Assembly (NCBI RefSeq): GCF_041729615.1
Contig: NZ_CP154874.1
Coordinates: 253,001-317,000 of the forward strand
DNA length: 64,000 nt
From: Pseudomonas alcaligenes
GTDB lineage: Bacteria > Pseudomonadota > Gammaproteobacteria > Pseudomonadales > Pseudomonadaceae
Reading direction: 5' to 3'
Both the position numbers and the translations under genes were made by a program. The notes beneath the pieces are model-generated. The model made no database searches. It was not told where the DNA came from and saw only the letters and a program-made list of their open reading frames with translations. This document shows positions 8,262 through 19,103 of this stretch, piece after piece (the first letter of the stretch is position 1; each line of letters begins with the position of its first letter).

Positions 8262-9412
8262 CCGCCCAGCCGCTGCCGTACTGGCGGCTGTCCGCGTTCT
8301 ACTTCTTCTACTTCGCCATGCTGGGCGCCACGGCGCCCTTCCTGCCGCTGTACTTCCAGCACCTGGGCTTCGCCCCGGCGCGCATCGGCGAGCTGGTGGC
8401 CATTCCCATGCTGATGCGCTGCCTGGCGCCCAACCTGTGGGGCTGGCTGGGCGACCGCAGCGGCCAGCGCCTGCGCATCGTGCGTTTCGGTGCGCTGTGC
8501 ACGCTGCTCAGCTTCGCCCTGATCTTCGTCGACCAGAGCTATGCCTGGCTGGCCCTGGTGATGGCGCTGCATGCGTTCTTCTGGCACGCCGTGCTGCCGC
8601 AGTTCGAGGTGATCACCCTGGCTCACCTGCGCGAGCAGAGCGCGCGCTATTCGCAGGTCCGCCTGTGGGGTTCGATCGGCTTCATCGTCGCGGTGATCGG
8701 CCTGGGCGAGCTGTTCGAGCGCTTCAGCCCCGGGCTGTTCCCGGCGATGGTGGTGCTGATCCTCGCCGGCATCCTGCTCGGCAGCCTGTGGGTGCCCAAC
8801 GCGGTGCCGCAGGCGCGGGCCGGGCAAGGCGGCGAGGGCGGCTTTCTCGCCCAGCTGCTGCGCCCGGGCGTGCCGGCGTTCTTCCTCTGCGTGGCGCTGA
8901 TGCAGCTGTCGCATGGCCCGTACTACACCTTCCTGACCCTGCACCTGGAGCGGCTCGGCTACGAGCGTGGCTTCATCGGCCAGATGTGGGCGCTGGGCGT
9001 GGTGGCGGAGATCGTGCTGTTCCTGTTCATGGCGCGCATCCTCACGCGTTTCTCGGTGCGCTGGGTGCTGGCAGCCAGCTTCCTGCTGGCGGCGCTGCGC
9101 TGGCTGCTGCTGGGCAACCTGGCCGACCACCTGGGTGTGCTGCTGTTCGCCCAGCTGCTGCATGCCGCCACTTTCGGCAGCTTCCATGCCGCCGCCATCC
9201 ATTTCGTCCAGCGCAGCTTCGGGCCCAACCAGCAGGGCCAGGGCCAGGCGCTGTACGCGGCACTGGCCGGCACCGGTAGCGCCCTCGGTGCGCTGTACGC
9301 CGGCTATAGCTGGGAGAGTCTGGGCGCGGCCTGGACCTTCGCCATTGCCAGCTTGGTCGCCCTGGCGGCCGCCATTATCATTGCACTGCGTTTGCACGAG
9401 GAGCGGGCATGA
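8258..9412 (+). CDS. MFS transporter
   Basis: 384-aa membrane protein with about 12 hydrophobic segments in two halves, and a loop after TM2 resembling the MFS A-motif ([14 protein letters not shown]). It resembles the HcaT / nucleoside-proton symporter-like branch (MFS_1-like), and P. aeruginosa has a homologue at the same place. It begins with GTG inside the aroC stop (GTGA) and ends inside the mtnB start (ATGA). The substrate cannot be read from the sequence; coupling to aroC and methionine-salvage genes is suggestive only. Confidence 0.85.
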   Translation: MTAQPLPYWRLSAFYFFYFAMLGATAPFLPLYFQHLGFAPARIGELVAIPMLMRCLAPNLWGWLGDRSGQRLRIVRFGALCTLLSFALIFVDQSYAWLALVMALHAFFWHAVLPQFEVITLAHLREQSARYSQVRLWGSIGFIVAVIGLGELFERFSPGLFPAMVVLILAGILLGSLWVPNAVPQARAGQGGEGGFLAQLLRPGVPAFFLCVALMQLSHGPYYTFLTLHLERLGYERGFIGQMWALGVVAEIVLFLFMARILTRFSVRWVLAASFLLAALRWLLLGNLADHLGVLLFAQLLHAATFGSFHAAAIHFVQRSFGPNQQGQGQALYAALAGTGSALGALYAGYSWESLGAAWTFAIASLVALAAAIIIALRLHEERA

Positions 9413-10020
9413 ACCGTGAACAACTGACCCGGCAGATCATCGAGGCCGGGCAATTCCTGTATGGCCGTGGCTGGTCGCCGGCCACCAGCAGCAACTATTC
9501 CGCGCGCCTGAGCGCCGACCAGGCGCTGCTGACCGTCTCCGGCAAGCACAAGGGCCAGCTGGGCGAGGACGACGTGCTGGCCACCGACCTCGACGGCAAC
9601 AGCCTGGAAGCGGGCAAGAAGCCCTCGGCCGAGACCCTGCTGCACACCCAGCTGTACCGCTGGCAGCCGGCCATCGGCGCCGTGCTGCACACCCATTCGG
9701 TCAACGCCACCGTGCTGTCGCGCCTGACCCTGGCCGATTTGCTGGTGTTCGCCGACTACGAGCTGCAGAAGGCCTTCGCCGGCATTTCCACCCACGACTG
9801 CCAGGTGCTGGTGCCGATCTTCGACAACGACCAGGACATCGCCCGCCTGGCGGCCAAGGTGCAGCCCTGGCTGGACGAGCACCCCGATTGCGTCGGCTAC
9901 CTGATCCGCGGCCACGGCCTGTACACCTGGAGCGCGACCATGGCCGACTGCCTGCGCCAGGTCGAGGCCTTCGAATTCCTGTTCGAGTGCGAACTGAAAG
10001 TACGCGCCCTGCAGCGCTAG
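9409..10020 (+). CDS. mtnB: Methylthioribulose-1-phosphate dehydratase
   Basis: Class II aldolase-family Zn enzyme of the methionine salvage pathway; it dehydrates 5-methylthioribulose-1-phosphate to the diketone. 203 aa. Zinc-ligand motifs are visible as LHTHSVNAT (around residue 95) and RGHGLYTW (around 165). The start overlaps the MFS stop by four bases. mtnD and mtnC follow directly, so the three successive salvage steps are co-transcribed. mtnA and a phosphorylase or kinase for the first steps are not in this window. Confidence 0.93.
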   Translation: MNREQLTRQIIEAGQFLYGRGWSPATSSNYSARLSADQALLTVSGKHKGQLGEDDVLATDLDGNSLEAGKKPSAETLLHTQLYRWQPAIGAVLHTHSVNATVLSRLTLADLLVFADYELQKAFAGISTHDCQVLVPIFDNDQDIARLAAKVQPWLDEHPDCVGYLIRGHGLYTWSATMADCLRQVEAFEFLFECELKVRALQR

Positions 10021-10030
10021 AGGAGATGTC

Positions 10031-10576
10031 ATGAGCAGCCTGACCGTCTACTACCAGTCCAACCCGGACGTGCCGAACAAGGTGCTGACCCACCTCGAGG
10101 ACATCGCCGCCACCCTGGCTGAGGTCGGCGTGCGCTTCGAGCGCTGGCAGGCCAGTGTGCCGATCCAGCCGGGCGCTGCACAGGACGAGGTGATCGCCGC
10201 CTACCGCCCGCAGATCGACAAGCTGATGGCCGAGCAGGGCTATGTCACCGTCGACGTGGTCAGCCTGAACAAGGACCACCCGCAGAAGGACGAGCTGCGC
10301 GCCAAGTTCCTCGACGAGCACCGTCACGGTGAGGATGAAGTGCGCTTCTTCGTCGCCGGCCGGGGTCTGTTCAGCCTGCACATCGACGACTATGTGTACG
10401 CCGTGCTGTGCGAGAAGAACGACCTGATCTCGGTGCCGGCCGGCACCCGCCACTGGTTCGACATGGGCGAGTTCCCGCACTTCGTCGCCATCCGCCTGTT
10501 CAACAACCCGGAAGGCTGGGTGGCCAACTTCACCGGCGACGATATCGCCAGTCGTTTTCCGCGTCTGGAAGACTGA
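10031..10576 (+). CDS. mtnD: Acireductone dioxygenase
   Basis: Cupin metalloenzyme that oxidises acireductone, to the methionine precursor ketoacid plus formate with iron, or to an off-pathway product with nickel. The 181-aa product shows the metal-binding cupin motif [11 protein letters not shown] (two His and a Glu) and the later GTRHWFDMG histidine. It begins 11 bases after mtnB with a GAGGAGATGTC ribosome-binding site. Its place between mtnB and mtnC supports the role. Confidence 0.94.
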   Translation: MSSLTVYYQSNPDVPNKVLTHLEDIAATLAEVGVRFERWQASVPIQPGAAQDEVIAAYRPQIDKLMAEQGYVTVDVVSLNKDHPQKDELRAKFLDEHRHGEDEVRFFVAGRGLFSLHIDDYVYAVLCEKNDLISVPAGTRHWFDMGEFPHFVAIRLFNNPEGWVANFTGDDIASRFPRLED

Positions 10577-10637
10577 AGCTCTTCACCTCTCTCCCATGAA
10601 TGGGAGAGAGGGCGCCGCCCACATCCCTGGAGTCTCC

Positions 10638-11321
10638 ATGCCGATCAAAGCCATCCTCACCGACATCGAAGGCACCACTAGCGCGGTGAGCTTCGTCTTC
10701 GACGTGCTGTTCCCCTATGCCGCCCGGCACCTGCCACGGTTCATCCTCGATCACGCCGAGGAGCCTGCCGTGGCCGCGCAACTGGACGCCGTGCGGGCCG
10801 AGAGCGGCGAGGGCGGGGCAGACCTGATCCGGGTCATCGAGATCCTCCTGCAATGGCTTGCCGAGGATCGCAAGGCCACTCCGCTCAAGGCGCTGCAGGG
10901 CATGGTCTGGCAGCAGGGCTACGCCAGCGGCCAGCTCAAGGGCCATGTCTACCCGGATGCGGTGGAAGCGCTCAAGCGCTGGCATCAGGCTGGCTATGCG
11001 CTGTACGTCTATTCCTCCGGCTCGGTGCAGGCGCAGAAGCTGATTTTCGGCTGCTCCGAGGCCGGCGACCTGAGCGGGCTGTTCAGCGGCTATTTCGATA
11101 CCACCAGCGGGCCCAAGCGCGAGGTCGAGTCGTACCGCACCATCGCCGCGGCCATCGGCCTGCCGGGCGAGGAGATCCTGTTCCTCTCCGACATCGTCCA
11201 GGAGCTGGATGCCGCCCAGCAGGCAGGCCTGCAGACTATCGGCCTGGCCCGCGAGGGCGGTCGCCTGGCCGGGCATGACACGGTGGCCAGCTTCGCGGTG
11301 ATCGATCTGGATCGCCTGTAG
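10638..11321 (+). CDS. mtnC: Enolase-phosphatase E1 (acireductone synthase)
   Basis: Bifunctional HAD-family enzyme that enolises and then dephosphorylates the diketone from MtnB. 227 aa. The HAD nucleophile motif is DIEGTTS at residues 9-15, the second motif is [10 protein letters not shown], and the acidic loop is [16 protein letters not shown] at 10638 is preferred (TGGAGTCTCC upstream; gives the usual [12 protein letters not shown]). An in-frame ATG at 10596 would prepend 14 unrelated residues. Sixty bases separate it from mtnD, a wider gap than elsewhere in the operon. Confidence 0.94.
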   Translation: MPIKAILTDIEGTTSAVSFVFDVLFPYAARHLPRFILDHAEEPAVAAQLDAVRAESGEGGADLIRVIEILLQWLAEDRKATPLKALQGMVWQQGYASGQLKGHVYPDAVEALKRWHQAGYALYVYSSGSVQAQKLIFGCSEAGDLSGLFSGYFDTTSGPKREVESYRTIAAAIGLPGEEILFLSDIVQELDAAQQAGLQTIGLAREGGRLAGHDTVASFAVIDLDRL

Positions 11322-11337
11322 CCGCGGGGGCTCGGCC

Positions 11338-11721
11338 ATGCGCGCAGCTCGTCATCTGCTTTGGGTCGATTGTGCCGCAGCGGCCACGGCGGGTGTGCTC
11401 GTGCTGTTGCTCGGCCCATGGCTGAGCGAGGTCTATCGCCTGCCGCGCGGATTGCTGCTGTTCATCGGCGTGACAAACCTGCTCTACGCCAGTTATTCCT
11501 TCACCCTGGCGCTGCGCGGCAAGCGGCCGCGCCTGCTGCTGTACGGGCTGGTTGCCGGCAATGCCCTGTGGGCGGGCGCTTGCGTGGTCATGGCGGTGCA
11601 GTTCGCCGGGGCTGCGTCGCTGTTAGCGCAGATCCACCTGGTCGGCGAAGCGCTGTTTGTCGGTGGGTTGGCGGCCTGCGAGTGGCGCTGGCGCGAACAG
11701 ATCCTGCACTGCCGGGGCTAA
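11338..11721 (+). CDS. Hypothetical four-span membrane protein
   Basis: 127-aa very hydrophobic protein with about four transmembrane segments (roughly residues 9-29, 38-58, 67-87, 92-112). I see no catalytic motif. It starts 17 bases after the mtnC stop and is followed by a terminator, so it is probably the last gene of the aroC-mtn transcription unit. Function unknown; nothing ties it to methionine salvage except position. Confidence 0.65.
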   Translation: MRAARHLLWVDCAAAATAGVLVLLLGPWLSEVYRLPRGLLLFIGVTNLLYASYSFTLALRGKRPRLLLYGLVAGNALWAGACVVMAVQFAGAASLLAQIHLVGEALFVGGLAACEWRWREQILHCRG

Positions 11722-11726
11722 ACAAC

Positions 11727-11748
11727 AAGGCCGCCCTGAGGCGGCCTT
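11727..11748. terminator. Hairpin terminator between convergent units
   Basis: Perfect nine-base stem AAGGCCGCC / GGCGGCCTT (11727-11735, 11740-11748) with a CTGA loop. It sits between the hypothetical membrane protein and the convergent catalase-like gene. The T-run is short. Confidence 0.7.
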
Positions 11749-11754
11749 GGCATT

Positions 11755-12900
11755 TCAGTGCGCCTGCGGCGCGGCGTTGCGCTGGTGGCGGTAGACGCTG
11801 ACGGCCTCGTAGACCGCCTTGCGCAGGCGATTGATGCCGCCGATGGGGCGGTGTTCCGGCAGCGCATGCCAGGGGTTGAAGGACAGGTTGTCGCAGGCCA
11901 GGTTCTGCTCGCGGGTGTCGAAGTCCTGCGGCTCCACGCGCACGGTCGCCACCGTCTCGAACGGCGAGATGTCCTCGCTCCACTCCACGCTGGTGTCCTC
12001 GATGGGCATGTAGTGCGCGGCATTCTGCCGTTGCACCTGCAGGGCAAAGCAGGCCGGCACCCGATCCAGCGACAGCTGCTGGTACAGGGCGTTGCGCAGG
12101 AAGTTGGGCAGCTTGGTGTTCTGCTCCGGCAACTGGTAGGGCGGACAGCTCTGCGGATCGGGGATCACCCGGTACTTGATGTTGTGCGGGCCGAGCTTGA
12201 AGGGGGCGATCGAGTTGTAGGTGGCGCTGACCGGGCTGTCCGGCGCCGGTGCCAGGGTCTTCATGGCAATGATCAGGTGGCGGATTTCCCAGCTGCGCGG
12301 GTCCCAGCTGGGGAAGAAGGCCAACACCTTGTGGCCGTCGGCCTGGGCGGCGAAGTTCTGTTTGTACTCGGCGACGTCGCGGACGAAGAACACCGAGTTG
12401 TTGAACATCACGAAGTCCTGGTTGCCGGCGGTGGCCTTGCTGCTCAGCAGCTTCTCGCCAGGGACGTCGAGCAGCTTGATGGCCATGCCGCGGGCGTCGC
12501 GGGCGCTGTCGAACTGCGGGTAGGCGTTGCCGTTGGACAGGCGCATCCAGGCCTGCCAGGTCTTGCCCGGCTCGGCCAGCACGCCATGGCGCAGCTCCGG
12601 GGCCAGGTCAGGCAGTACGGTCAGCTGCGCCTTCACGCAGCCGTGGGCCTTGGCGTGGGCATCGCGCAACACGCGGGTGTTGTCGCGGTGCTGTTCGACG
12701 ATGCGAATGGCGTCCTCGATGATGCCCTGGGTCAGGGTCGCCTCGTCCTTGGGGATTTCTTCCTCGGTGGATACCGGGCCGGAGAATTTCCAGGCGTAGT
12801 AGGCCTCGCCGATGCCCCAGCCGGCCAGGCCGACCAGCAGCAGGATCGACAGCAGTTTGCCCAGCACGCGACCGAGCCAGAGCCAGAAACCTTTGAGCAT
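11755..12900 (-). CDS. Membrane-anchored catalase-like haem protein
   Basis: 381-aa member of the catalase superfamily, SrpA/small catalase-like branch. An N-terminal hydrophobic anchor (about residues 14-33) is followed by a reduced catalase beta-barrel core. KAHGCVKAQL carries the distal-histidine position and FVMFNNSVFFVRD the conserved Asn-containing segment. The C-terminus has the RLRKAVYEAVSVYRHQRN pattern, which places the proximal Tyr near an Arg. At this size it lacks the clade-specific C-terminal parts of true catalases. Relatives include peroxide-degrading enzymes and hydroperoxide-transforming allene-oxide-synthase-type proteins. It follows the dihaem cytochrome gene by 12 bases, so the two are co-expressed and both face the periplasm. 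Confidence 0.78.
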   Translation of the reverse strand: MLKGFWLWLGRVLGKLLSILLLVGLAGWGIGEAYYAWKFSGPVSTEEEIPKDEATLTQGIIEDAIRIVEQHRDNTRVLRDAHAKAHGCVKAQLTVLPDLAPELRHGVLAEPGKTWQAWMRLSNGNAYPQFDSARDARGMAIKLLDVPGEKLLSSKATAGNQDFVMFNNSVFFVRDVAEYKQNFAAQADGHKVLAFFPSWDPRSWEIRHLIIAMKTLAPAPDSPVSATYNSIAPFKLGPHNIKYRVIPDPQSCPPYQLPEQNTKLPNFLRNALYQQLSLDRVPACFALQVQRQNAAHYMPIEDTSVEWSEDISPFETVATVRVEPQDFDTREQNLACDNLSFNPWHALPEHRPIGGINRLRKAVYEAVSVYRHQRNAAPQAH

Positions 12901-12912
12901 GGCGGGCCTTCC

Positions 12913-14793
12913 TTAGTTGTTGTTCTGGCAGTTGGGGCCCGGCGTCCAGGCGCGGCTCTCGGCGGGCTGCAGCTGGTTTTCCAGCTTCTCGTCGCCCATC
13001 ACCTTGAGGTACTCGATCAGCGCATAGCGCTCTTCGGGTTCCAGGAAGCGTCCGATCACCCCCTCGTTGCGGCAGCCGTCGCGGAATTCGTGGCCGCGGT
13101 TGCTGTTGCCGGTGATGCGGGTGTCGAACAGGAAGCCGCCCGCGAACTGGCCGGTGAGGAAGCCGGCGCGCTTGGGGTCGTACTCGAAGTTGCCGACCCA
13201 GAACTGGCTGTCGCGCTCGACCACCGGCGACAGCAGCTGGAACAGGTTGGGCACCGAGCCGTTGTGCAGGAACGGTGGGGTGGCCCAGATGCCGTGCAGC
13301 GGGCGTGCCTTGTAGCCGCGCTTTTCCTGCACGCCGATGGCCAGGCCGTAGCCGTCCATGCGCCAGCGCTCGCGTGGCTGGATGCCGGCATCGCGGTAGG
13401 CGCGGTCTTCCACATAGGCGGTCACATAAGCCAAGCCCTTGGCGCTGGAGATGCTGGCGAAATCGACTTCCCCGAGGCTGGAGCCGAACAGCCTGACATC
13501 CAGCTTGGCCAGCTCGTCCTTCTGCCAGCCCAGCTTGCGGATGTCGAAGCGGTGGTCGGCGATGTTGTCGGCGGTGGTCGGGTCGGTGCCGATGATGCGG
13601 GTCGGCACGATGCGCAGGTGCCATTCCGGGTCGCGCGCCGGGGCCAGGCGCTTGTCGCGCGGCACCGGGTCGGGGGCGTGGCAGTAGGCGCAGTTCTCGG
13701 CGAACAGGGCGCGGCCCTGGCTGGCCAGCTTGAGATCGACCTTGCCCAGCACCTGTTCCGGCCAGGTCGGCGGCTTGAGCTGCTTGAGCGTCTCCTCCAG
13801 GGTGTAGAGGTCGCGCAGGCGCACGCTGGACGGATAGCGCTCGTCGTGCGTCATCGGCTCGCCGTTCTCGTCGAACAGGTGCAGGCTGGCGCCCACCCCC
13901 AGGGCCTCGCCGATGTTGCGCGCCATCGGCTGCATGGCCGAGCCGTTCCACTGCACCCAGTCGAATTTCCAGATGTCCCACACCTGCGGGTAGCTGACCG
14001 GGGCGTTAGCCACTCGGTAGTTGCTCGGGTCTATGGCATCGCCGAACACGCTGTTGGCGATGCGGCCAAAGGCGTCGGTGCGGCCGAAGCCTTCCTCGGT
14101 GGGGTAGAGGCCGCGGTGCCAGTCGTTCATGGCGGTGTCCAGCAGGCGGTCGAGCACGGCCTTGAAGTCCTGCCGCAGCTGCTGCTTGCCGCTGTCGTAG
14201 TTGTCGCCCAGCACTTCACGGGCGAAGCGGTTGAACTTCACCGGGTTGTAGTAGGTGAACAGCATGCTCATGCCCAGCGCCTGGCCGAAGCCGCCGCCCT
14301 TGAGTGTGGGCACCGTGGAAGCCAGCGAGTGCAGGGCGGCGCCACCATCGATGCGGATGGCCTGGCCCTGGTAGCGCAGCTCGCCGGTGTGGCAGGCAGC
14401 GCAGCTGATGTCGAGGTACTGGGTGCCGGTCTCGTCGTCTTGGTGGCGGGCGAAGCCCACCGGCAGGTTGCCGGGGTTCAGCTCGCTGGCCTTTTGCTGT
14501 GGGTCGGTGAGGAAACCGAAGCGTGCCAAGTGGTCGGTGCGGGCGAACTTGTCGCGCGAGAAAGGCATCTCCAAGGCGGTGAACCAGACGTAGTGGAGGC
14601 CTTTCACCGTGGTGCCCTGGGGGGTGTAGTAGTAGGTCTGGCGGGCCTGCTCGCTCCACTGGTCGAGGTAGTGCACCTGCTGCGGCCTGTCGAATACCGG
14701 CAGGTTGGGATTGGCGATGTAGTAGAGGACGACCGCGAGGGCGCCGAGGATAAGCAACAGGATCAGAGCGAAAGCGCGGCGCAGGATTCGCAT
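12913..14793 (-). CDS. Dihaem c-type cytochrome, RoxA / fatty-acid-dioxygenase-like (CytoC_perox family)
   Basis: 626-aa exported protein with an N-terminal signal-anchor (about residues 7-27). Two haem-binding CxxCH sites are seen: CAACH near residue 131 and CAYCH near 368. Size and spacing match the large dihaem proteins related to cytochrome c peroxidase, which include rubber oxygenase RoxA and the P. aeruginosa fatty-acid 10S-dioxygenase/diol synthase pair. They do not match the small ~330-aa CcpA/MauG peroxidases. Early residues TTVKGLHYVWFTALE fit the RoxA-type N-terminal region. It is first in an operon with a catalase-like gene. Oxidation of an unsaturated lipid or polymer is an inference; a peroxidase role is the alternative. 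Confidence 0.75.
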   Translation of the reverse strand: MRILRRAFALILLLILGALAVVLYYIANPNLPVFDRPQQVHYLDQWSEQARQTYYYTPQGTTVKGLHYVWFTALEMPFSRDKFARTDHLARFGFLTDPQQKASELNPGNLPVGFARHQDDETGTQYLDISCAACHTGELRYQGQAIRIDGGAALHSLASTVPTLKGGGFGQALGMSMLFTYYNPVKFNRFAREVLGDNYDSGKQQLRQDFKAVLDRLLDTAMNDWHRGLYPTEEGFGRTDAFGRIANSVFGDAIDPSNYRVANAPVSYPQVWDIWKFDWVQWNGSAMQPMARNIGEALGVGASLHLFDENGEPMTHDERYPSSVRLRDLYTLEETLKQLKPPTWPEQVLGKVDLKLASQGRALFAENCAYCHAPDPVPRDKRLAPARDPEWHLRIVPTRIIGTDPTTADNIADHRFDIRKLGWQKDELAKLDVRLFGSSLGEVDFASISSAKGLAYVTAYVEDRAYRDAGIQPRERWRMDGYGLAIGVQEKRGYKARPLHGIWATPPFLHNGSVPNLFQLLSPVVERDSQFWVGNFEYDPKRAGFLTGQFAGGFLFDTRITGNSNRGHEFRDGCRNEGVIGRFLEPEERYALIEYLKVMGDEKLENQLQPAESRAWTPGPNCQNNN

Positions 14794-14968
14794 GACATCA
14801 ACATCCGTGTGGCGATTTTGTTATGGGGTACGTTTATGCCAATCCGCGCGGACGATGGCAAGCGGCCATATCACTTCGAACTGAGCCCAACTGGATGAGA
14901 TTGAATGGCTATGTTCTTATAAATATTCATTCCTAGTCAGCCCGGCAAACTTGCTAGCTTTAGTTTGT

Positions 14969-15016
14969 TTGCGCCAAATAATTGTTTTTATTGGATTTTC
15001 AAAAAATTGGCGCCAA
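14969..15016. promoter_or_regulatory. Inverted repeat in the leader of the sigma-54 activator gene
   Basis: TTGCGCCAA (14969-14977) is repeated in opposite sense by the palindrome TTGGCGCCAA (15007-15016) just before the ribosome-binding site. Around it, 14900-15006 is markedly AT-rich. This could be an operator for autoregulation or a leader hairpin. The rest of the 232-base gap 14794-15025 must hold the divergent promoters; I see no other clear element. Confidence 0.35.
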
Positions 15017-15025
15017 GGAAGGGTT

Positions 15026-16357
<1,332 letters not shown>

Positions 16358-16368
16358 CGGTACGGATC

Positions 16369-17604
16369 TCAGAAGTAGTAGGGGAATTTCAGGCTGAAAC
16401 TGAAGTCGGGGGCGTCCGGTGTCAGGCCGATGGCCAGGTTGGGCACTATGGTCAGTTCGTCGCTGGCGGCGAAGGTCATGCCGAGGTTGAAATAGGCCGC
16501 GTTGGCGTCGCTGCCGATGATCGACTGCCAGGACTCGCCGTCCGCGCGGATCTTGCTCTTCTGGCTGACCAGGTGGGTGAAGGAGGTCGACAGGCTCATG
16601 CGCTCGTTGAGGGCGAAGGCCATTCCCAGGCCGTACTGGAAATAGTTGCCCAGCTTGACGTCGCCGGGTTGTTTCACGCCTTCCTGGGAGCTGATGTCGG
16701 AAAAACTCTCTTTGAAGTTGTAGGTGTAGGAAAAGTTGGCGAACAGCACGGCCGGGTCCACCGTCTTTACCAGGGAAATGCCGGGCGTCAGCGACCATAC
16801 ACCGTTGCCGCTGGGCAGCTCCTCCGGCGTTGCCAGGTTGTCGTTGGCCGGATCCTCGCGCAGCTTGATGCCGTAGGGCTCCTTGCCGGTGGGTGCGCGG
16901 ACGCGCAGGCTGGTGACCACGTCCGGAACGCCGGGTGCCTCGTCGACCAGCTTGTAGGAGATGCCGAAGCCGATATCGCCGAGCATCGCATCCGAGCTGA
17001 CGCTGGTTTCCGAGACTGTGGTGGAGGAGCCGCCGGCGCCGGCGGACTCGTAGCTGGATTCGCGATAGATCATGGGTACGTTGACTTCGAACTGCCAGCG
17101 GTCGCGCCAGTTGTAACGGGCGGCCAGGTCGAAGGTGAACAGGTCGGAGTTGATCTGGTCGATGCCGATGTCGCCGAGGAAGATGGCGTCCAGGGCCAGG
17201 AAGCCGTTGAGGAACAGCTGACGGGTGTCGTAGTGGGTGTAAGTGATGCTCGGCTCCAGGCTGAAGGCGCCCTCACCGAAGAAGCCACTGGCCTCGTCGT
17301 AGACCGCCGCCACGCTCTGCGCCGGGCGGCTGCTTTCACGCTGCTGGCTGCCATAAGACGGAGTCGACGCGGAGCTGCGCTGCCCGCTGCCCGGGGTAGT
17401 CGCAGCAACCGACTGGCGCGGCTGACTGCTGGCCTCCAGCTGGCGTAGGCGCCGCTCGAGAATCATCAGGGCGTTCTGCTGGGCCTCATAACGCTGCTTG
17501 AGGTCGTCCAGCTCGGCACGCAATGCCGCCTCGTCGGCCAGCAACGGGGCACTCAGGACAAGGCTGCCGAGGCAGACGATCAGGCGGGGCAATGGACTGT
17601 GCAT
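16369..17604 (-). CDS. fapF: Functional amyloid secretion porin FapF
   Basis: Outer-membrane beta-barrel that exports Fap amyloid subunits. 411 aa. A signal peptide ends around LLADEA. A predicted coiled-coil plug follows ([10 protein letters not shown]...[10 protein letters not shown], about residues 27-62), then a low-complexity Ser/Gln/Pro linker, then a barrel of alternating strands ending in the outer-membrane signature FSLKFPYYF. It is last in fapABCDEF. The start at 17604 has GGAAG 5 bases upstream; an in-frame start at 17631 adds nine residues without a signal. The 36-base spacing to fapE supports co-transcription. Confidence 0.92.
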   Translation of the reverse strand: MHSPLPRLIVCLGSLVLSAPLLADEAALRAELDDLKQRYEAQQNALMILERRLRQLEASSQPRQSVAATTPGSGQRSSASTPSYGSQQRESSRPAQSVAAVYDEASGFFGEGAFSLEPSITYTHYDTRQLFLNGFLALDAIFLGDIGIDQINSDLFTFDLAARYNWRDRWQFEVNVPMIYRESSYESAGAGGSSTTVSETSVSSDAMLGDIGFGISYKLVDEAPGVPDVVTSLRVRAPTGKEPYGIKLREDPANDNLATPEELPSGNGVWSLTPGISLVKTVDPAVLFANFSYTYNFKESFSDISSQEGVKQPGDVKLGNYFQYGLGMAFALNERMSLSTSFTHLVSQKSKIRADGESWQSIIGSDANAAYFNLGMTFAASDELTIVPNLAIGLTPDAPDFSFSLKFPYYF

Positions 17605-17639
17605 GACGACTTCCCTGTGCTGAAAGGACAAAGCCTAGA

Positions 17640-18365
17640 TCAGAAACCGTTGCCACGCAGGCCGCGCAGCTGAGCCATTACACCCTGCAGGGCCATGCTG
17701 TCGGTAGCGCCGCGCTCCCTGAGGACAACCTGCAGGGCGGCCAGATTGTTCGCGACCTGCTGCTGGCCGCTGATCGCGGTGTTCTGCCTGATGCCGCCGC
17801 TGCCGATGCTGTGCTGGGTGCGCCCCAGGCTCCCGGCATCGATGCTGATCTGCAGGCCACCGTTCTTAGCGATCACTTCGGCGCGCCCAAGGGCGCCCTC
17901 GACGCTCTGGTTCAGCGCGCCGCTGCCCGTGCCAGGCTCCCCGGCCTGGCCGCCACGCAGGATGTTGATCTGCACATCGTTCAGGCCCCGGTTGCCATCG
18001 CCAGCGATACGCACGCTCTGCACCACACCCTGGGCGCTGTTGAGTCCGTTGCCACCACTGACCTGCCCCAGGCCTGCGGGAGCCTGCCCCTGGCCGGACT
18101 CCTGCAGGTCGACGTTGAGCACCGGTAACGCGGAGTTGTGCCGGAATTGCAGGCCGACCTTGGCGGCCAACTGGCCCTGCGGACCATTCCACTGTGACTG
18201 CATCACCACGCCGAAGCTGACGATGCCATTGGGCAGGGCGTAACGGCCGCGCATCTCGGCCAGTTCATGTTCCGGCACTTCCACCGCGCGGAACAGGTTT
18301 TCCGCGACCGCCGGCAGGCTGACCACGAGGGCCAGCGGCAGGAGCAGTGTCATTGGGGTTCTCAT
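17640..18365 (-). CDS. fapE: Fap amyloid system protein FapE
   Basis: 241-aa secreted protein with a cleavable signal (MRTPMTLLLPLALVVSLPAVA). The mature part is rich in Gly, Asn and Gln, with beta-prone segments (SFGVVMQSQWNG, LQISIDAGSLG). FapE is a minor component found with secreted Fap fibrils; its exact role is unsettled. ATG at 18365 follows GGAGG with 5-base spacing. It lies 32 bases downstream of fapD. Confidence 0.85.
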   Translation of the reverse strand: MRTPMTLLLPLALVVSLPAVAENLFRAVEVPEHELAEMRGRYALPNGIVSFGVVMQSQWNGPQGQLAAKVGLQFRHNSALPVLNVDLQESGQGQAPAGLGQVSGGNGLNSAQGVVQSVRIAGDGNRGLNDVQINILRGGQAGEPGTGSGALNQSVEGALGRAEVIAKNGGLQISIDAGSLGRTQHSIGSGGIRQNTAISGQQQVANNLAALQVVLRERGATDSMALQGVMAQLRGLRGNGF

Positions 18366-18397
18366 CTCGACCTCCATGCGTCGAGTGGCGAGCCGGC

Positions 18398-19084
18398 TCA
18401 GAAGAAATCGCTGTGGCTGAAGCCGAACTCGATCAGCTCGGAATCCTGAATCGGGTTGAAGCCGTTCACCCGGTCGCGTGCCGTCAGCGGTTGCGGCGGG
18501 GAGAGCAGGCTGTTATGGCGGTCATAACCGGGCCCGATGACGGCGAAGACGATGCCGTTCCAGCCCTGGGTGAATTCATCCAGCGTCAGCCGCCGATGGC
18601 CGAGTGCCGGGTCGCCGATGTACACCCACTGGTCGGTGGCCTTCTGCATCACCACGAAATGCTTGAAGCCACGAATCTCGACCAGGACTATGGTCGGCAC
18701 CTTGACGCTGGCCAGCATGTTGGCCTGTAGGCGATAGCCCTTGGCCCGGAAACCTTCGGTCTGCAGGTAGTTCTTCATGTCCAGCATGGAGAAGCCCTGG
18801 CGCTCCACCAGTTGCAGATCGGCGACCTCGAGCATGCCTTCGATCACGGCCATCTCGTCCACGTCCAGTCGGTAGGCTTCGCGAAGCAGGGTGGCCAGGG
18901 CGGCGGCTCCGCAGCTGTAGTCGGTACGCTGGCGAATCAGGTCACGAAAGCGCCGTTCCTGGATGCTCTCCACTTCTTTGGTGAAGAAGTTGCCGCCGGC
19001 CAGGCCGGGAATCGGCAGGCGTGCGGCCTGCGTGGCGACTGGCAGCAGCGCGAGGCACACCAGCAATAGATCACGGAACAACAT
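18398..19084 (-). CDS. fapD: C39-family cysteine protease FapD
   Basis: 228-aa exported peptidase of the C39 (bacteriocin-processing-like) family, needed in other pseudomonads for Fap export. After a signal peptide (LLLVCLALLPVATQA) the catalytic Cys lies in RTDYSCGAAALATLL, the His in GFKHFVVMQ and the Asp in VYIGDPALG. The triad is therefore complete. It follows fapC after a 49-base gap that contains a stable hairpin. Confidence 0.92.
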   Translation of the reverse strand: MLFRDLLLVCLALLPVATQAARLPIPGLAGGNFFTKEVESIQERRFRDLIRQRTDYSCGAAALATLLREAYRLDVDEMAVIEGMLEVADLQLVERQGFSMLDMKNYLQTEGFRAKGYRLQANMLASVKVPTIVLVEIRGFKHFVVMQKATDQWVYIGDPALGHRRLTLDEFTQGWNGIVFAVIGPGYDRHNSLLSPPQPLTARDRVNGFNPIQDSELIEFGFSHSDFF

Positions 19085-19103
19085 GTCGGGCTCCGGAAGA
19101 AGT

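Noticed and set aside
12913..14793. Classical CcpA/MauG cytochrome c peroxidase
   Set aside because: Twice the usual length and the two haem motifs are about 237 residues apart, which fits the RoxA/dioxygenase-like family better.
11758..14898. 1,046-codon open frame on the plus strand opposite the catalase-like and dihaem cytochrome genes
   Set aside because: Antisense shadow of high-GC coding DNA; its translation is low-complexity His/Val/Ala/Gln-rich, while the minus-strand frames carry CxxCH and catalase motifs.
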